Shown: positions 33,935-43,260 of the stretch, in pieces
Layout: each line of letters starts with the position of its first letter
Position numbering within the stretch: position 1 is the stretch's first letter
DNA from: Cytophagales bacterium Alg240-R148
Lineage (GTDB): Bacteria; Bacteroidota; Bacteroidia; Cytophagales; Cyclobacteriaceae
Length of the DNA: 64,000 nucleotides
Assembly: GCA_900537185.1 (NCBI GenBank)
Contig: LS999826.1
Span: 919,521 to 983,520, forward strand
Direction: 5' to 3'
The notes under the pieces: model-generated
Seen by the model: the letters and a program-made list of their open reading frames with translations, nothing else
The model's database searches: none
What the model was told of the DNA's origin: nothing
Position numbers and translations under genes: made by a program

Positions 33935-35290
33935 ATGAAATTCCCAAGTCTAGTCCTTTTACTTTTTGTATTTTTAACGTGCCAAAAAAGAGAAACCCAG
34001 TCGTTTGACCTTGTTATTCTTAATGCCAGCCTAGTGGAGGTAGAAGAAGGGCTAATTATAGAAGGCCAATTTGTTGGAATCAACCAAGATACCATTGCCC
34101 AAATTGGAGATATGGCAGAGTTGAAGCAAATTTCCGATGGAACCAAAACCCTAGATGCAAAAGGCAATTTTGTTATGCCCGGGCTTTGGGATATGCATGT
34201 TCATTTTAGAGGAGGGGAGCAATTGGCGCAAGAAAATAAAGACCTGTTGCAGATGTTTTTGCAGTTTGGTGTTACTACGGTTAGAGATGCTGGAGGAGAT
34301 TTAAATACCCAAGTTCTAGATTGGAAAAATAAAATAATTGAAGGCAAGATGCAGGGGCCTCAAATTTTCACATCAGGACCAAAACTAGATGGGCAAGGGC
34401 CTGCATGGCCAGGGTCATTAAATGTTATGGACAGCATCAGTGCGGTAAAAGCCTTGGATTCATTAGAAATATTAGGAGTGGATTATGTAAAAACCTACGA
34501 TGGAGACTTGAGCAGTTCGGCATTTTATTCCATAATTTCAGAGGCGCAAACAAGAGGGTTAAAAGTTACAGGCCACATGCCACTTTCGGCCGACTTTGAA
34601 AAGGCGATTGCGCTCGGGTTGGATGGCACGGAACACCTGTATTACGTTTTGAAATCGTGTGCCCCAATAGCGGATAGTTTGTCAGAACTTGGAATGGGAT
34701 ACAATGTGTTTGGTCCTTTGTTAGATGCTTATGACCCAGCCATGGCACAAAAGGTATTTGAAAAAATGGCAAGCAATAATGTGACCGTGACGCCTACCTT
34801 TTATATCTCCAAAACGCTTTCTGAATTGTTGTCCACAGACCATTCTCAGGATTCATTGTTGGAAAACATAGGGCCAGGGATAATTGCTACCTACCAAGGC
34901 CGTATCGAACGGGCTAAAAAATCACAGTCTCAAGGCAATAATAGGTATACAAAAATGAATGCAGTAAGCAAACAAATGTTGAAGCCGATGTACGAAGCAG
35001 GGGTACCAATATTAGCGGGTTCAGATGCTGGTCCATTCAATTCTTATGTATACCCTGGCGCTTCTCTGCATGGTGAGTTGGCTCTAATGGTCCAAAAAGG
35101 ACTGTCTCCACAACAAGCATTAAGTACTTCAATTATCAATGGGCCAACATTTTTTGGATTAGAAGATATATATTGTTCTATAAAACAAGGACGTAAAGCA
35201 GATTTGATCGTTCTTCTTAAAAACCCATTGGAACAAATAGAAAATACCACCTCCATACAATGGGTTGTTAAAAATGGTGTGGTAAATTAG
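33935..35290 (+). CDS. Amidohydrolase-family lipoprotein
   Basis: A 451-residue protein with a lipoprotein signal (LVLLLFVFLTC, Cys at 16). The catalytic domain shows the amidohydrolase pattern: GLWDMHVHF (His88 and His90), VDYVKTYDG with the likely bridging Lys, VTGHMPL, LDGTEHLYYV, and LAGSDAGPF with the catalytic Asp, ending ADLIVLLKNPLEQI. This is the imidazolonepropionase/prolidase-like class common in Bacteroidota envelopes, often acting on dipeptides or cyclic amides. The substrate is not determined. It is separated by 91 bases from the oxidoreductase. Confidence 0.9.
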   Translation: MKFPSLVLLLFVFLTCQKRETQSFDLVILNASLVEVEEGLIIEGQFVGINQDTIAQIGDMAELKQISDGTKTLDAKGNFVMPGLWDMHVHFRGGEQLAQENKDLLQMFLQFGVTTVRDAGGDLNTQVLDWKNKIIEGKMQGPQIFTSGPKLDGQGPAWPGSLNVMDSISAVKALDSLEILGVDYVKTYDGDLSSSAFYSIISEAQTRGLKVTGHMPLSADFEKAIALGLDGTEHLYYVLKSCAPIADSLSELGMGYNVFGPLLDAYDPAMAQKVFEKMASNNVTVTPTFYISKTLSELLSTDHSQDSLLENIGPGIIATYQGRIERAKKSQSQGNNRYTKMNAVSKQMLKPMYEAGVPILAGSDAGPFNSYVYPGASLHGELALMVQKGLSPQQALSTSIINGPTFFGLEDIYCSIKQGRKADLIVLLKNPLEQIENTTSIQWVVKNGVVN

Positions 35291-35344
35291 TAATTATTTA
35301 TTTTTCAAAAGTTTGGCGCTTTTATAAACCGAATAACAACGGCA

Positions 35345-36289
35345 ATGAGATGGACCTTTTTTTTATGGATTATTGTAACATCTTCCTCCTTGAAGGGACA
35401 AATAAAATTTGATAAAGTTCCTTCTGTTGCTCAAGAACATTTCCACGATGTTGCACCGTTGTCGGATGAAGTAGCAGTAGCTTATGGGTATGGGACAGGC
35501 AATATATTTAAAACCAACAACCATGGTAAATCTTGGTCTTTGATTTATGAATTTGATTCTATCTACTTTGAACAAATACAATTTCTAGATGAAAAAAACG
35601 GATTTATTGCGGGTTCACCGAATAAAATTTTTAGGACGTTTAATGGAGGGAATAGTTGGTTGAATGTTCAAATTGAGTCAGAAGGAACAGAAGGGTATGT
35701 TTATGGTATGTATTTCGAATCAATTCATAAAGGGTATGTGAGTACTATAATTATGAATGAAAATGGAACAAGAACCAAATTGTATAAAACGCTGGATGGC
35801 GGTAAGAACTGGAACTTATTAAATGAAATTGAAGCCATAGTGCTGAACTTAGAAATGGTAAATGGAGTACTTTACGGCAGTGGCAACAACGTAATTATAA
35901 AAAACATAAATTTAGAAGGGAAATCCGAATTTTTATTAAAAGATAGAACCGGATTGACTGGGCAGATCAGAGACATTGATGTTTTATCGGATGGCAGGCT
36001 TATTGGAGTTAGTTTTAATGGCAAAGTAATCCGGCAAAAGGAAGATTCTTGGGAGACAATTGTGGTTACAGATAATATTTTGAGATCCATAACGAAGATT
36101 AAGGACAACGGCTTGGTTGTTTCTGGAGATAATAACAAATCTGACAATAACTTTTTTTATAGCAAAGACGATGGAACCACGTGGGAAGCGATCGGCGCCT
36201 ATCCCAACTTGCATCGCATCAAACAATCGGCTCATTTTATTTGGGTAGTTGGTAAGGAAGGTACCGTTTTGCGATACAAAGTAGATTGA
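35345..36289 (+). CDS. Exported BNR/YCF48-type beta-propeller protein
   Basis: A 314-residue protein with a signal peptide (about residues 1-18). It contains repeated Asp-box/BNR motifs, S/T-x-D-x-G-x-x-W-like: TNNHGKSW, TFNGGNSW, TLDGGKNW and SKDDGTTW, spaced through the chain, which indicates a beta-propeller of the sialidase/YCF48 kind. No catalytic sialidase residues are evident. It is 54 bases after the amidohydrolase gene. Binding or assembly functions are typical of the family; the partner is unknown. Confidence 0.85.
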   Translation: MRWTFFLWIIVTSSSLKGQIKFDKVPSVAQEHFHDVAPLSDEVAVAYGYGTGNIFKTNNHGKSWSLIYEFDSIYFEQIQFLDEKNGFIAGSPNKIFRTFNGGNSWLNVQIESEGTEGYVYGMYFESIHKGYVSTIIMNENGTRTKLYKTLDGGKNWNLLNEIEAIVLNLEMVNGVLYGSGNNVIIKNINLEGKSEFLLKDRTGLTGQIRDIDVLSDGRLIGVSFNGKVIRQKEDSWETIVVTDNILRSITKIKDNGLVVSGDNNKSDNNFFYSKDDGTTWEAIGAYPNLHRIKQSAHFIWVVGKEGTVLRYKVD

Positions 36290-36430
36290 GGCCCAATAGT
36301 TTACTAGTTTTTTTTCCACCTCAATACCCATTGTAGGAAGTGTTTGGTTCCATTTCTGCCAGTTGTAATTGCAATGGCTTTAGGCTCCCCGAAATAATTG
36401 TTATAAGCATATGTTAGAAGCAAAGTAATA

Positions 36431-36456
36431 GGGGTATTGGTGTTTGGCAATACCCC
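36431..36456 (-). terminator. Stem-loop downstream of rsgA
   Basis: GGGGTATTG (36431-36439) pairs with CAATACCCC (36448-36456) around an 8-base loop, between the BNR gene and rsgA stops. The tail is not strongly T-rich on either strand, so termination strength is uncertain. Confidence 0.5.
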
Positions 36457-36470
36457 CTTTAATTACTCGA

Positions 36471-37547
36471 TTATTTTCTGTTTTTCTTAATCCTTTTTGC
36501 TTCTTTGATGCGTTTGGCAAGCCCCTTGTCTTTTTGTTTTAATTCGGCTACAGACGACTGAAAATAAGCTTGCTCTTTTTGCAGTTTTATAAAGTGCTCA
36601 TAACTTTCGCTATTCAATTCGCCATTTTCAAGTGCAGCAATTACAGCACATCCATTTTCGTGTACATGTTTACAATCGTTGAATTTGCAACGATCGGAAA
36701 GCATAAGAATGGAGTCAAAAGTGGCCTGAAGTCCATTGTTTGTGTCGGTAAGTCCTACCTCTCTTATACCAGGTGTGTCTATGAAAATACTGCCATTGGC
36801 ACATAAAAATAAGGAACGACTGGTAGTGGTGTGTTTCCCTCTTTCTGCTGTACCTATGGAGGCTATACTTGCCCTAGCATCGGTATGAATGCTATTGAGC
36901 AGAGAAGACTTGCCTACACCAGATGAACCAAGCAAACAATAAGATTTTTCTTTTAACAAGGCATTTTTAAAACCTTCCATACCTTCTCCTGTTTGAACGC
37001 TTAGTGCAAAAGTTGGAACCTGATGGATTCTTTTTCTTAGAGCCGCCAATTTATTTTCCAATTCAGTACTTGGTATTAAATCTATTTTATTAAGAACGAT
37101 CCAAGGTACGACATCCGATTCCAAGCATATGCTTAAATAACGTTCTATTCGGTTGGTGTTAAAATCCCTGTTGACCGATTGTACGATTAAAGCAAAATCA
37201 ATGTTAGAGGCCAAGGCTTGGCTTTCAGAAACACGACCAGACTTCTTTCTCTTAATAAGCGAATTTCTAGTTACGATTCCATGAATCAATGCCAGGTCTT
37301 CATCGGTAGGTAGGAGCACAACCCAGTCTCCGACCACCGGAAAGTCCAATGCACTAGTAGCAGTGTATCGGAGCCGTCCAGTGATCTCTGCTTTTTGTTT
37401 TCCTTTATTGCTAAAAACCTCATAAAGATCTTTGTGTTGCGCTGTTACTTTTGCTAGTTCAAAATTGTCCCAGCCTAAATCATTTTGTTTGTTTATTACA
37501 GTTGAATTGAGCCCATAAAGTTCTAAGGGCAATGGTATATTTGTCAT
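36471..37547 (-). CDS. rsgA: Ribosome small-subunit-dependent GTPase A
   Basis: A 358-residue circularly permuted GTPase that assists 30S maturation. The G-motif order is permuted as expected: G4 NKID (153-156), then G1 GSSGVGKSS (207-215), then G3 DTPG (257-260). An N-terminal OB-fold contains VVGDWVVLL, and a C-terminal zinc knuckle has Cys287, Cys292, His294 and Cys300 (CKFNDCKHVHENGC). Full length for the family. It is monocistronic, with a hairpin-rich region upstream. Confidence 0.96.
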   Translation of the reverse strand: MTNIPLPLELYGLNSTVINKQNDLGWDNFELAKVTAQHKDLYEVFSNKGKQKAEITGRLRYTATSALDFPVVGDWVVLLPTDEDLALIHGIVTRNSLIKRKKSGRVSESQALASNIDFALIVQSVNRDFNTNRIERYLSICLESDVVPWIVLNKIDLIPSTELENKLAALRKRIHQVPTFALSVQTGEGMEGFKNALLKEKSYCLLGSSGVGKSSLLNSIHTDARASIASIGTAERGKHTTTSRSLFLCANGSIFIDTPGIREVGLTDTNNGLQATFDSILMLSDRCKFNDCKHVHENGCAVIAALENGELNSESYEHFIKLQKEQAYFQSSVAELKQKDKGLAKRIKEAKRIKKNRK

Positions 37548-37872
37548 AGTCTTGGTGTCTATTTGAAATTTTCTCTAGCGTTTGCTAGAAGATTTTTAAG
37601 AAAATAAGAATAGGACAGGTACCAGAAAGTACCTTAGCGAACTGCTAAATAAATAAAAGCACCTGTCGCTTATACCGACGCTAATTGTGCTTTTGAAGGA
37701 AGGTGAGATTGTTGTTTACTCATAAACATCAAAAGTAATATAAAAAAATGGAAATACACAAATATCTGCTTCAAATCCAATATGCATTCACATTTGGGTC
37801 GGTCTCTATTTGCGTCAGCGTGTAAAACATTGTAGATTGGTTTAATTTTATTTGTATTCAAAACACCACATT
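37548..37872. other. Divergent intergenic region with a cluster of hairpins
   Basis: Between rsgA and the CocE-type gene. Hairpins are at 37574-37589 (TCTAGC-gttt-GCTAGA), 37617-37634 (AGGTAC/GTACCT), 37634-37648 (TTAGC/GCTAA) and 37655-37694 (AAAAGCAC/GTGCTTTT with an inner GTCG/CGAC). A competing 7-bp pairing joins GACAGGT (37614-37620) and ACCTGTC (37661-37667). No coding gene is apparent. It could be a structured leader of rsgA or a small RNA. Confidence 0.4.
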
Positions 37873-39723
37873 ATGACTTTTTCCAAGATTGGATTTTTAA
37901 GACAAGCGGGTATTGTTTGTTGTATGGTTGTCTGTTTGCATTTTGCATCCTGGGGACAAAACAATTCTAGTGTTCCCGTATTTAAAGATGGAGAAGCTCA
38001 AATTGTAGAAGCATTTAGTGAACCTAGCAATTGGATTCGACATGACTTATGGGTAGAAACAACCTTCGACACAGATGGAGATGGTCTGTTGGATAGGATG
38101 CATGTGGCGGTAACTAGACCCAAACAAACCGAAACAGAAGGGTTGAAGTTGCCAATTATCTACTGCACCAGCCCTTATTACGCTGGTACCGCAGAATTTT
38201 CTCAGGGGCTTTTTTGGAATGTTAACCATGAGTTAGGTGAAACACCGCCGCCCAGAACCCATGTAGAAGTTAAGAGAAGGGGCAAGCGTCCTATTATTTC
38301 CAATTCACACATCAATACATGGGTACCGCGCGGTTACATTGTGGTACATTCTTCTTCACCAGGAACTGGGTTGTCTCAAGGTGCTCCAACTGTGGGTGGA
38401 AAAAATGAATCGTTGGCCCCAAAAGCTGTAATTGATTGGCTTTGTGGTAGAGCAAAAGGGTATACTGAAGTGGATGGCAGTGTTGAAGTTAAGGCGAGCT
38501 GGTCAACTGGTAAAGTGGGCATGACTGGTACTTCATACAATGGCACTCTGCCATTAGCAGCAGCAACAACAGGAGTGGAAGGGCTGGAAGCAATTATTCC
38601 AATTGCTCCGAACACTTCCTATTATCATTATTATAGGTCGAACGGATTGGTTAGGAGTCCGGGAGGATATCTTGGAGAAGATATAGATGTGTTGTACGAT
38701 TTCATACACAGTGGAGAAGAAAGCAAACGCGCTTATAACAATGCACAGATAAGGGACAAAGAAATGGCCAATAACATGGATCGTGAAACAGGTGATTACA
38801 ACGATTTTTGGGCCGGTAGGGATTATTTAAATCAAATGGATGGCATGAAAGCGGCTCTGTTGATGTCCCATGGTTTTAACGATTGGAATGTGATGCCAGA
38901 GCACAGTTATAGAATATATAAAGCGGCTAAAGAACGCGGGATACCCGCTCAAATTTTTTACCATCAAAAGGGACATGGAGGCCCGCCACCTATGAAAATG
39001 ATGAACAGGTGGTTTACAAGGTATTTGCACGGAATAGAAAATGGTGTAGAAAAAGATCCAAAATCTTGGATTGTCCGAGAACAGGATAAAAGAACGGAAC
39101 CAACTGCATATGCGGATTATCCAAACCCGAAGGCCGAACCAGTTGTTTTGTACCTGTCAAAAGGGGGCAATACTATTGCGGAGTTGCATACCATTAAAAA
39201 ACAAGAACAGGGCGTAGAAACCATTATCGATGATGTGGCTTTTGCCGGAAAACAACTGGCTTCGGTACCCACCTCTAAAAATAGGTTGTTGTATGTCAGC
39301 CCAGTATTGCAAACAGACTTGCATATTTCTGGAATAAGCAACCTAACTATAAAAGTGGGCAGTGATAAAAAAGCAGCCAATTTATCCGTTTGGTTGGTTT
39401 CCTTGCCTTGGAACCCAGAAAAAAATGCGAAAATAACGGACAACGTTATAACAAGAGGTTGGGCAGACCCGCAGAACCATACTTCCTTGACCGAAAGTGA
39501 AGACATGGAAGCAGGTGTTTTTTATACGTTGCGTTTTAACCTCCAGCCAGATGACCAAGTAATTAAAAAAGGGCAACAAATAGGGTTAATGGTGTTTTCA
39601 AGTGACCAAGAATTTACATTGCACCCAAAAGCAGGTACAAAACTATTTATAGACCTAGATGGAACCAAACTGGAGTTGCCCGTTGTGGGAGGAAACAAGG
39701 CTTTTAAAAAGGCAATTAAGTAA
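37873..39723 (+). CDS. CocE/NonD-type X-Pro dipeptidyl-peptidase-family hydrolase, exported
   Basis: From the ATG at 37873 this is a 616-residue protein (the frame opens at a TTG at 37852). A signal peptide ends around HFASWGQ. The alpha/beta-hydrolase core has WVPRGYIVVHSSSPGTGLSQG, nucleophile Ser at about residue 221 in GMTGTSYNG, and a charge relay in HGFNDWNVMP (Asp) and HQKGHGG (His). The C-terminal X-Pro dipeptidase beta domain follows from about residue 400. Family members are peptidases or esterases; substrate not known. The GTSYNG elbow is typical of S15 X-Pro dipeptidyl peptidases. Confidence 0.9.
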   Translation: MTFSKIGFLRQAGIVCCMVVCLHFASWGQNNSSVPVFKDGEAQIVEAFSEPSNWIRHDLWVETTFDTDGDGLLDRMHVAVTRPKQTETEGLKLPIIYCTSPYYAGTAEFSQGLFWNVNHELGETPPPRTHVEVKRRGKRPIISNSHINTWVPRGYIVVHSSSPGTGLSQGAPTVGGKNESLAPKAVIDWLCGRAKGYTEVDGSVEVKASWSTGKVGMTGTSYNGTLPLAAATTGVEGLEAIIPIAPNTSYYHYYRSNGLVRSPGGYLGEDIDVLYDFIHSGEESKRAYNNAQIRDKEMANNMDRETGDYNDFWAGRDYLNQMDGMKAALLMSHGFNDWNVMPEHSYRIYKAAKERGIPAQIFYHQKGHGGPPPMKMMNRWFTRYLHGIENGVEKDPKSWIVREQDKRTEPTAYADYPNPKAEPVVLYLSKGGNTIAELHTIKKQEQGVETIIDDVAFAGKQLASVPTSKNRLLYVSPVLQTDLHISGISNLTIKVGSDKKAANLSVWLVSLPWNPEKNAKITDNVITRGWADPQNHTSLTESEDMEAGVFYTLRFNLQPDDQVIKKGQQIGLMVFSSDQEFTLHPKAGTKLFIDLDGTKLELPVVGGNKAFKKAIK

Positions 39724-39728
39724 GCGGT

Positions 39729-40178
39729 CTAGTAGGCCAAGGGAGCTGGTGTGTTGAGCTCGATAAGACCTAACTTGATGATGGATTTTTGATGGTGCGA
39801 ATGGTCCAGGCAATGGGCCAACTCTCGAAACAAAGAAGAGGCAATGGATGCTTCTTCTGTTTCTGTATTGGAGTAGCTACCAATTAATGTGAGCATATAA
39901 TTGTTTTCTATAGACTCCAGCCATTTTTCAAGTTTTTTTGTTTTTTTAATCGCATACTTTAGATCGTTTTCCAATTGCTGGTCTTTTGGTTGGCTATACT
40001 TTACTTGAAACCGATCGGCACCATCTTTAATTGCCTGATAATTTTGAATAATAATTCTGATATTGTGCCCGATAGAAGTGCCATTGATGATTGGAATTGG
40101 TTTGGAGTAGTATTTTGAATCCACCGATTTTAAAATTGTTTTAATTTCCTGTAAATCTGATAAACAAATGGTCAACAT
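39729..40178 (-). CDS. DinB-like four-helix protein
   Basis: A 149-residue protein. The sequence has the DinB-type helical bundle signs: GTSIGHNIRIIIQNYQAI (an early His) and SLFRELAHCLDHSHHQKSII, with His residues that form the usual three-histidine metal site. In this family the bundle is often a thiol-dependent transferase, but the activity here is unknown. It converges with the CocE-type gene, with only 5 bases between the stops. Confidence 0.7.
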   Translation of the reverse strand: MLTICLSDLQEIKTILKSVDSKYYSKPIPIINGTSIGHNIRIIIQNYQAIKDGADRFQVKYSQPKDQQLENDLKYAIKKTKKLEKWLESIENNYMLTLIGSYSNTETEEASIASSLFRELAHCLDHSHHQKSIIKLGLIELNTPAPLAY

Positions 40179-40368
40179 GGTGCATCAATTCGATATACAA
40201 AATTATTTATTTAGTTCGCAATACTTCCGCTTTTAAAGAGGTCCTTACAAATAATATAATTAAATGCCACAATCTTTCGGTTTATAAATTATCGTTGTGT
40301 TAAATAATAAATTGAAAAATTCCTACCTTCGCATTGTTAAAATAATATGCAACCAACCGCCTTTTTAA

Positions 40369-40617
40369 ATGCTTACGAACAACGATATTCTGAAAAAACT
40401 TAGGGTCGCCCACAAACTTAGAGATGAAGACATAATTAAAATTCTGGAGTTGGTAAATTTTAAAATTTCTAAAGGCTCGTTGGGGGATATGTTCAGAAAA
40501 GAAGACCATCCGGATTTTATGGAAGCTGGAGACCAAATACTGCGCAACTTTCTGGATGGGCTAATAATAAAACTTAGAGGGCCTCGCCCCAAAAAAAAAC
40601 CTGATTCCAATCCTTGA
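40369..40617 (+). CDS. DUF1456-family (YehS-like) protein, single-repeat form
   Basis: An 82-residue protein: NNDILKKLRVAHKLRDEDII followed by ELVNFKISKGSLGDMFRKED, the conserved start of YehS/DUF1456 proteins, with a second helix LRNFLDGLIIKLRGPRP and a basic tail. Enterobacterial YehS is about 150 residues with two copies of the motif; here there is one. Function of the family is unknown. A hairpin with T-run follows. Confidence 0.82.
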   Translation: MLTNNDILKKLRVAHKLRDEDIIKILELVNFKISKGSLGDMFRKEDHPDFMEAGDQILRNFLDGLIIKLRGPRPKKKPDSNP

Positions 40618-40645
40618 ATTGCTATTGTGAAATTTTAAATTAAAT

Positions 40646-40688
40646 GAAGTGTAAGGGTGTTTTTTTTGGTGAAACACACTTCTTTTTT
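40646..40688 (+). terminator. Terminator after the DUF1456 gene
   Basis: GAAGTGT (40646-40652) pairs with ACACTTC (40676-40682), and an alternative inner GTGTTT/AAACAC pair is possible. Six T follow at 40683-40688. Confidence 0.6.
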
Positions 40689-40810
40689 GTGAATAATGGA
40701 AAAAATGGGTTTAATATTAAATTTCGTTGCAGTTTAAACGGGTTTTTTTGTGAGGAGTGGTATATTTACAGCCCAACTAACAATAAAGATTAAAATAACC
40801 TCTTAAAATT

Positions 40811-41884
40811 ATGAGCGCTACAAAAAAGTTTGCCCCAGGTGTTGTGCATGGAGAAGCATGTAAAGATTTGTTACAATATGCATTGGAAAATGAATTTGCC
40901 CTGCCGGCGGTAAACGTTATTGGAACCAATTCGGTTAATGCAGTATTAGAAACGGCTAGAGAAGTGAATTCTCCTGTCATTATTCAGTTTTCTAATGGAG
41001 GTGCTAGTTTCTTTGCTGGAAAAGGCCTGAGCAATGAAAACCAACAATCGGCGATCACAGGAGCGATTTCAGGTGCCTTGCATGTGCACAATGTTGCCAA
41101 ACATTATGGTGTTCCAGTGATTCTTCACACCGATCATGCTGCAAAAAAATTATTGCCTTGGATCAGTGGGTTGTTGGATGCAAGCGAAGCGCATTTTAAG
41201 GCGACAGGTGCTCCTTTATACAGTTCTCATATGTTGGATCTTTCGGAAGAGCCAATTGAAGAAAATATTGAAATTAGCAGGCAATACCTCGAACGCCTAG
41301 ATAAGCTGGGAATGGGATTGGAAATTGAATTGGGTATTACAGGAGGTGAAGAAGATGGTGTGGATAATTCAGATATTGATGTTTCGAGGTTGTACACACA
41401 GCCAGAAGAGGTTAATTATGCATACGAGCAATTGAAACAAGTTTCGGACAATTTTACGGTAGCCGCTGCATTTGGTAATGTGCATGGCGTATACAAGCCA
41501 GGTAATGTTGTGCTAAAACCTTCCATCCTAAACGATTCTCAAGCTTTTATTAAAGAAAAACATAGTACAGGTGATAAACCAGTGAAATTTGTTTTTCACG
41601 GCGGTTCAGGATCCAGTACAGAAGAAATTAGAGAAGCCATTGGGTATGGAGTTATAAAAATGAACATTGATACCGATATGCAATGGGCATTTTGGGATGG
41701 TGTTAAAAATAACTACCAATCAAAAGAAGGGTACCTTCAAACGCAAATTGGTAATCCTGATGGTGCAGATGCTCCTAATAAGAAACACTACGACCCAAGA
41801 TCTTGGTTAAGAAAAGGAGAGGAGTCTTTCATAACTAGGTTGAAATCTTCATTTGAAGATCTTAACTGTATTGATAGACTATAA
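40811..41884 (+). CDS. fbaA: Class II fructose-bisphosphate aldolase
   Basis: A 357-residue zinc-dependent aldolase for glycolysis and gluconeogenesis. It has the zinc and substrate motifs: VPVILHTDHAAKK (His and Asp), SSHMLDLSEEP, LEIELGITGGEEDGVDN, FGNVHGVYKPGNV (zinc His), VFHGGSGSS (zinc His) and IKMNIDTDMQWAF. Length and motifs match the class IIA enzymes. Start at 40811. It is followed by a terminator, then the convergent PSD-like gene. Confidence 0.97.
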   Translation: MSATKKFAPGVVHGEACKDLLQYALENEFALPAVNVIGTNSVNAVLETAREVNSPVIIQFSNGGASFFAGKGLSNENQQSAITGAISGALHVHNVAKHYGVPVILHTDHAAKKLLPWISGLLDASEAHFKATGAPLYSSHMLDLSEEPIEENIEISRQYLERLDKLGMGLEIELGITGGEEDGVDNSDIDVSRLYTQPEEVNYAYEQLKQVSDNFTVAAAFGNVHGVYKPGNVVLKPSILNDSQAFIKEKHSTGDKPVKFVFHGGSGSSTEEIREAIGYGVIKMNIDTDMQWAFWDGVKNNYQSKEGYLQTQIGNPDGADAPNKKHYDPRSWLRKGEESFITRLKSSFEDLNCIDRL

Positions 41885-41908
41885 TTGCTTTACTTTTTGA
41901 AGATATTG

Positions 41909-41939
41909 AAAGGCTGAGTCGAAAGATTCGGCCTTTTTT
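41909..41939 (+). terminator. Terminator of the aldolase gene
   Basis: A 12-bp stem (41909-41920 with 41925-41936) with a GAAA loop and a T-run. Two G-U pairs exist only in the plus-strand RNA, so it is oriented for the aldolase gene. Confidence 0.85.
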
Positions 41940-41940
41940 G

Positions 41941-42732
41941 TTACCAGGCATGTCCCATTTGAACGCAATCTCCAGTGGAATTGCAAGACAACGCCACGGG
42001 TGCTGCAATGCAACAGGTAGAGCCCAGCAAGAAGGTAGCTATTTCCGTTCCTTTAGCTACGTGGGTGCCCACTTCTATTGCAGGATGCATTTTTATGGAG
42101 CCTACTGCAGGGCCACCAACAATGGATAAATACCATGTTGCGCCATGCATGTCCTGTATGTCCACCACTACTCTTTCGTTTTTGATTGCCGGAAAAGAAG
42201 GGTTGTTTTTATAAAACCATGGTCTCAATAAATACAGGTTGCCTGGGATCCTTTTTATTCTCGTTATTTTTCCCAACAAAGGGCTGTGGATTCTATGGTA
42301 ATTTTTGTTGTGCAGAAAAACATTGGAGTAAAAGTAATCGGTAGGTATATGGGGGGAGTTGAAAATAGTATCAATAGCTCTTTTGTCTCCTTTTACGTTG
42401 GACAACGGTAAGTTACTGACTTGTCCGTATTCGCATAGAAATCCTTCGCATGGCCAAACATATGGAGTGTGATGGAGTTGAATTTTTTTAAACTTTCTTG
42501 TAAAAAAATCTTGGAAATTTCTGAATTCTTGGGCCTTACCACCAGGAGCAAATTGCTGCAAATACTTGGGGTCTTTGTAGTGTACCTTACAGTACAATGG
42601 AATTAAATGTTTGGATATAGAGAGGTTGTAAAATTGGGTGTGTAGTTGGGAAATAAACTTCTGAACCAAGGCAGGTAAATTGCCCCAAAAATGGATCAAA
42701 AATAAGCGCATGAATTGTTTTTGAAGCATCAT
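41941..42732 (-). CDS. Phosphatidylserine decarboxylase-like enzyme
   Basis: A 263-residue protein. The pyruvoyl motif is LLGST (Gly237-Ser238-Thr239), where cleavage before the Ser generates the pyruvoyl group. Other motifs include FQDFFTRKFK, FSNVFLHNKNYHRIHSPL (catalytic His), GNLYLLRPW and VVVDI with a middle GGPAVGSI. The order and length fit the PSD family, the last step of phosphatidylethanolamine synthesis. Cysteines after GST (GSTCC) differ from the usual branched residues. The substrate is inferred from family. Confidence 0.9.
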   Translation of the reverse strand: MMLQKQFMRLFLIHFWGNLPALVQKFISQLHTQFYNLSISKHLIPLYCKVHYKDPKYLQQFAPGGKAQEFRNFQDFFTRKFKKIQLHHTPYVWPCEGFLCEYGQVSNLPLSNVKGDKRAIDTIFNSPHIPTDYFYSNVFLHNKNYHRIHSPLLGKITRIKRIPGNLYLLRPWFYKNNPSFPAIKNERVVVDIQDMHGATWYLSIVGGPAVGSIKMHPAIEVGTHVAKGTEIATFLLGSTCCIAAPVALSCNSTGDCVQMGHAW

Positions 42733-42978
42733 AGTTTGGATTTATTGGCTGCTTATTAAAAAGTATACGCATCCAATAAAAAGTGATGGGTAACTTTAGC
42801 CCAATAACAAATATTAACAAACGAAAAACCTTTAGGAGCCAATTAAAAACATTTGAATCTATTTTATGGGTTTAACCAACCTGTTGGTTTGTACGTATAA
42901 AACAATAGGGCCTGTCGGGTTGTTGGAGTATTAGTGGTATTATTATTGTACATATGGGAATAAATTGAAGGAGGGAAA

Positions 42979-43260
42979 ATGAGTTTTAAAGAAAGATACA
43001 GCTACATTCTAGGTATTGTTTTTATGTTCTTATTTATTGTAGGGATATATGGAAGTCAGAAGGCTACTGAAAAGAGAATTGAAGACAGGGTAATTGCCTA
43101 CCAAAGAGAGGTTCAAGCTTTAAAAAGTAACTATACAAGTTTGGAGAAAAAATACGATTCTCTATTAATAGAGATGCAAGAAGAACGTCCAGTTTTGCTT
43201 GCCAAAGTATATGAAAACAAAGAAAATAAGGTTGTTTTAGATCAAACCTCTATGCCATAA
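42979..43260 (+). CDS. Small single-span membrane protein with coiled coil
   Basis: A 93-residue protein with one membrane helix (about residues 10-27, ILGIVFMFLFIVGIYG) and a coiled-coil tail (RVIAYQREVQALKSNYTSLE). A strong Shine-Dalgarno AAGGAGG (42968-42974) precedes the ATG, which is rare here. The last 19 bases overlap the end of the hotdog gene on the other strand. No family recognised. Confidence 0.75.
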   Translation: MSFKERYSYILGIVFMFLFIVGIYGSQKATEKRIEDRVIAYQREVQALKSNYTSLEKKYDSLLIEMQEERPVLLAKVYENKENKVVLDQTSMP

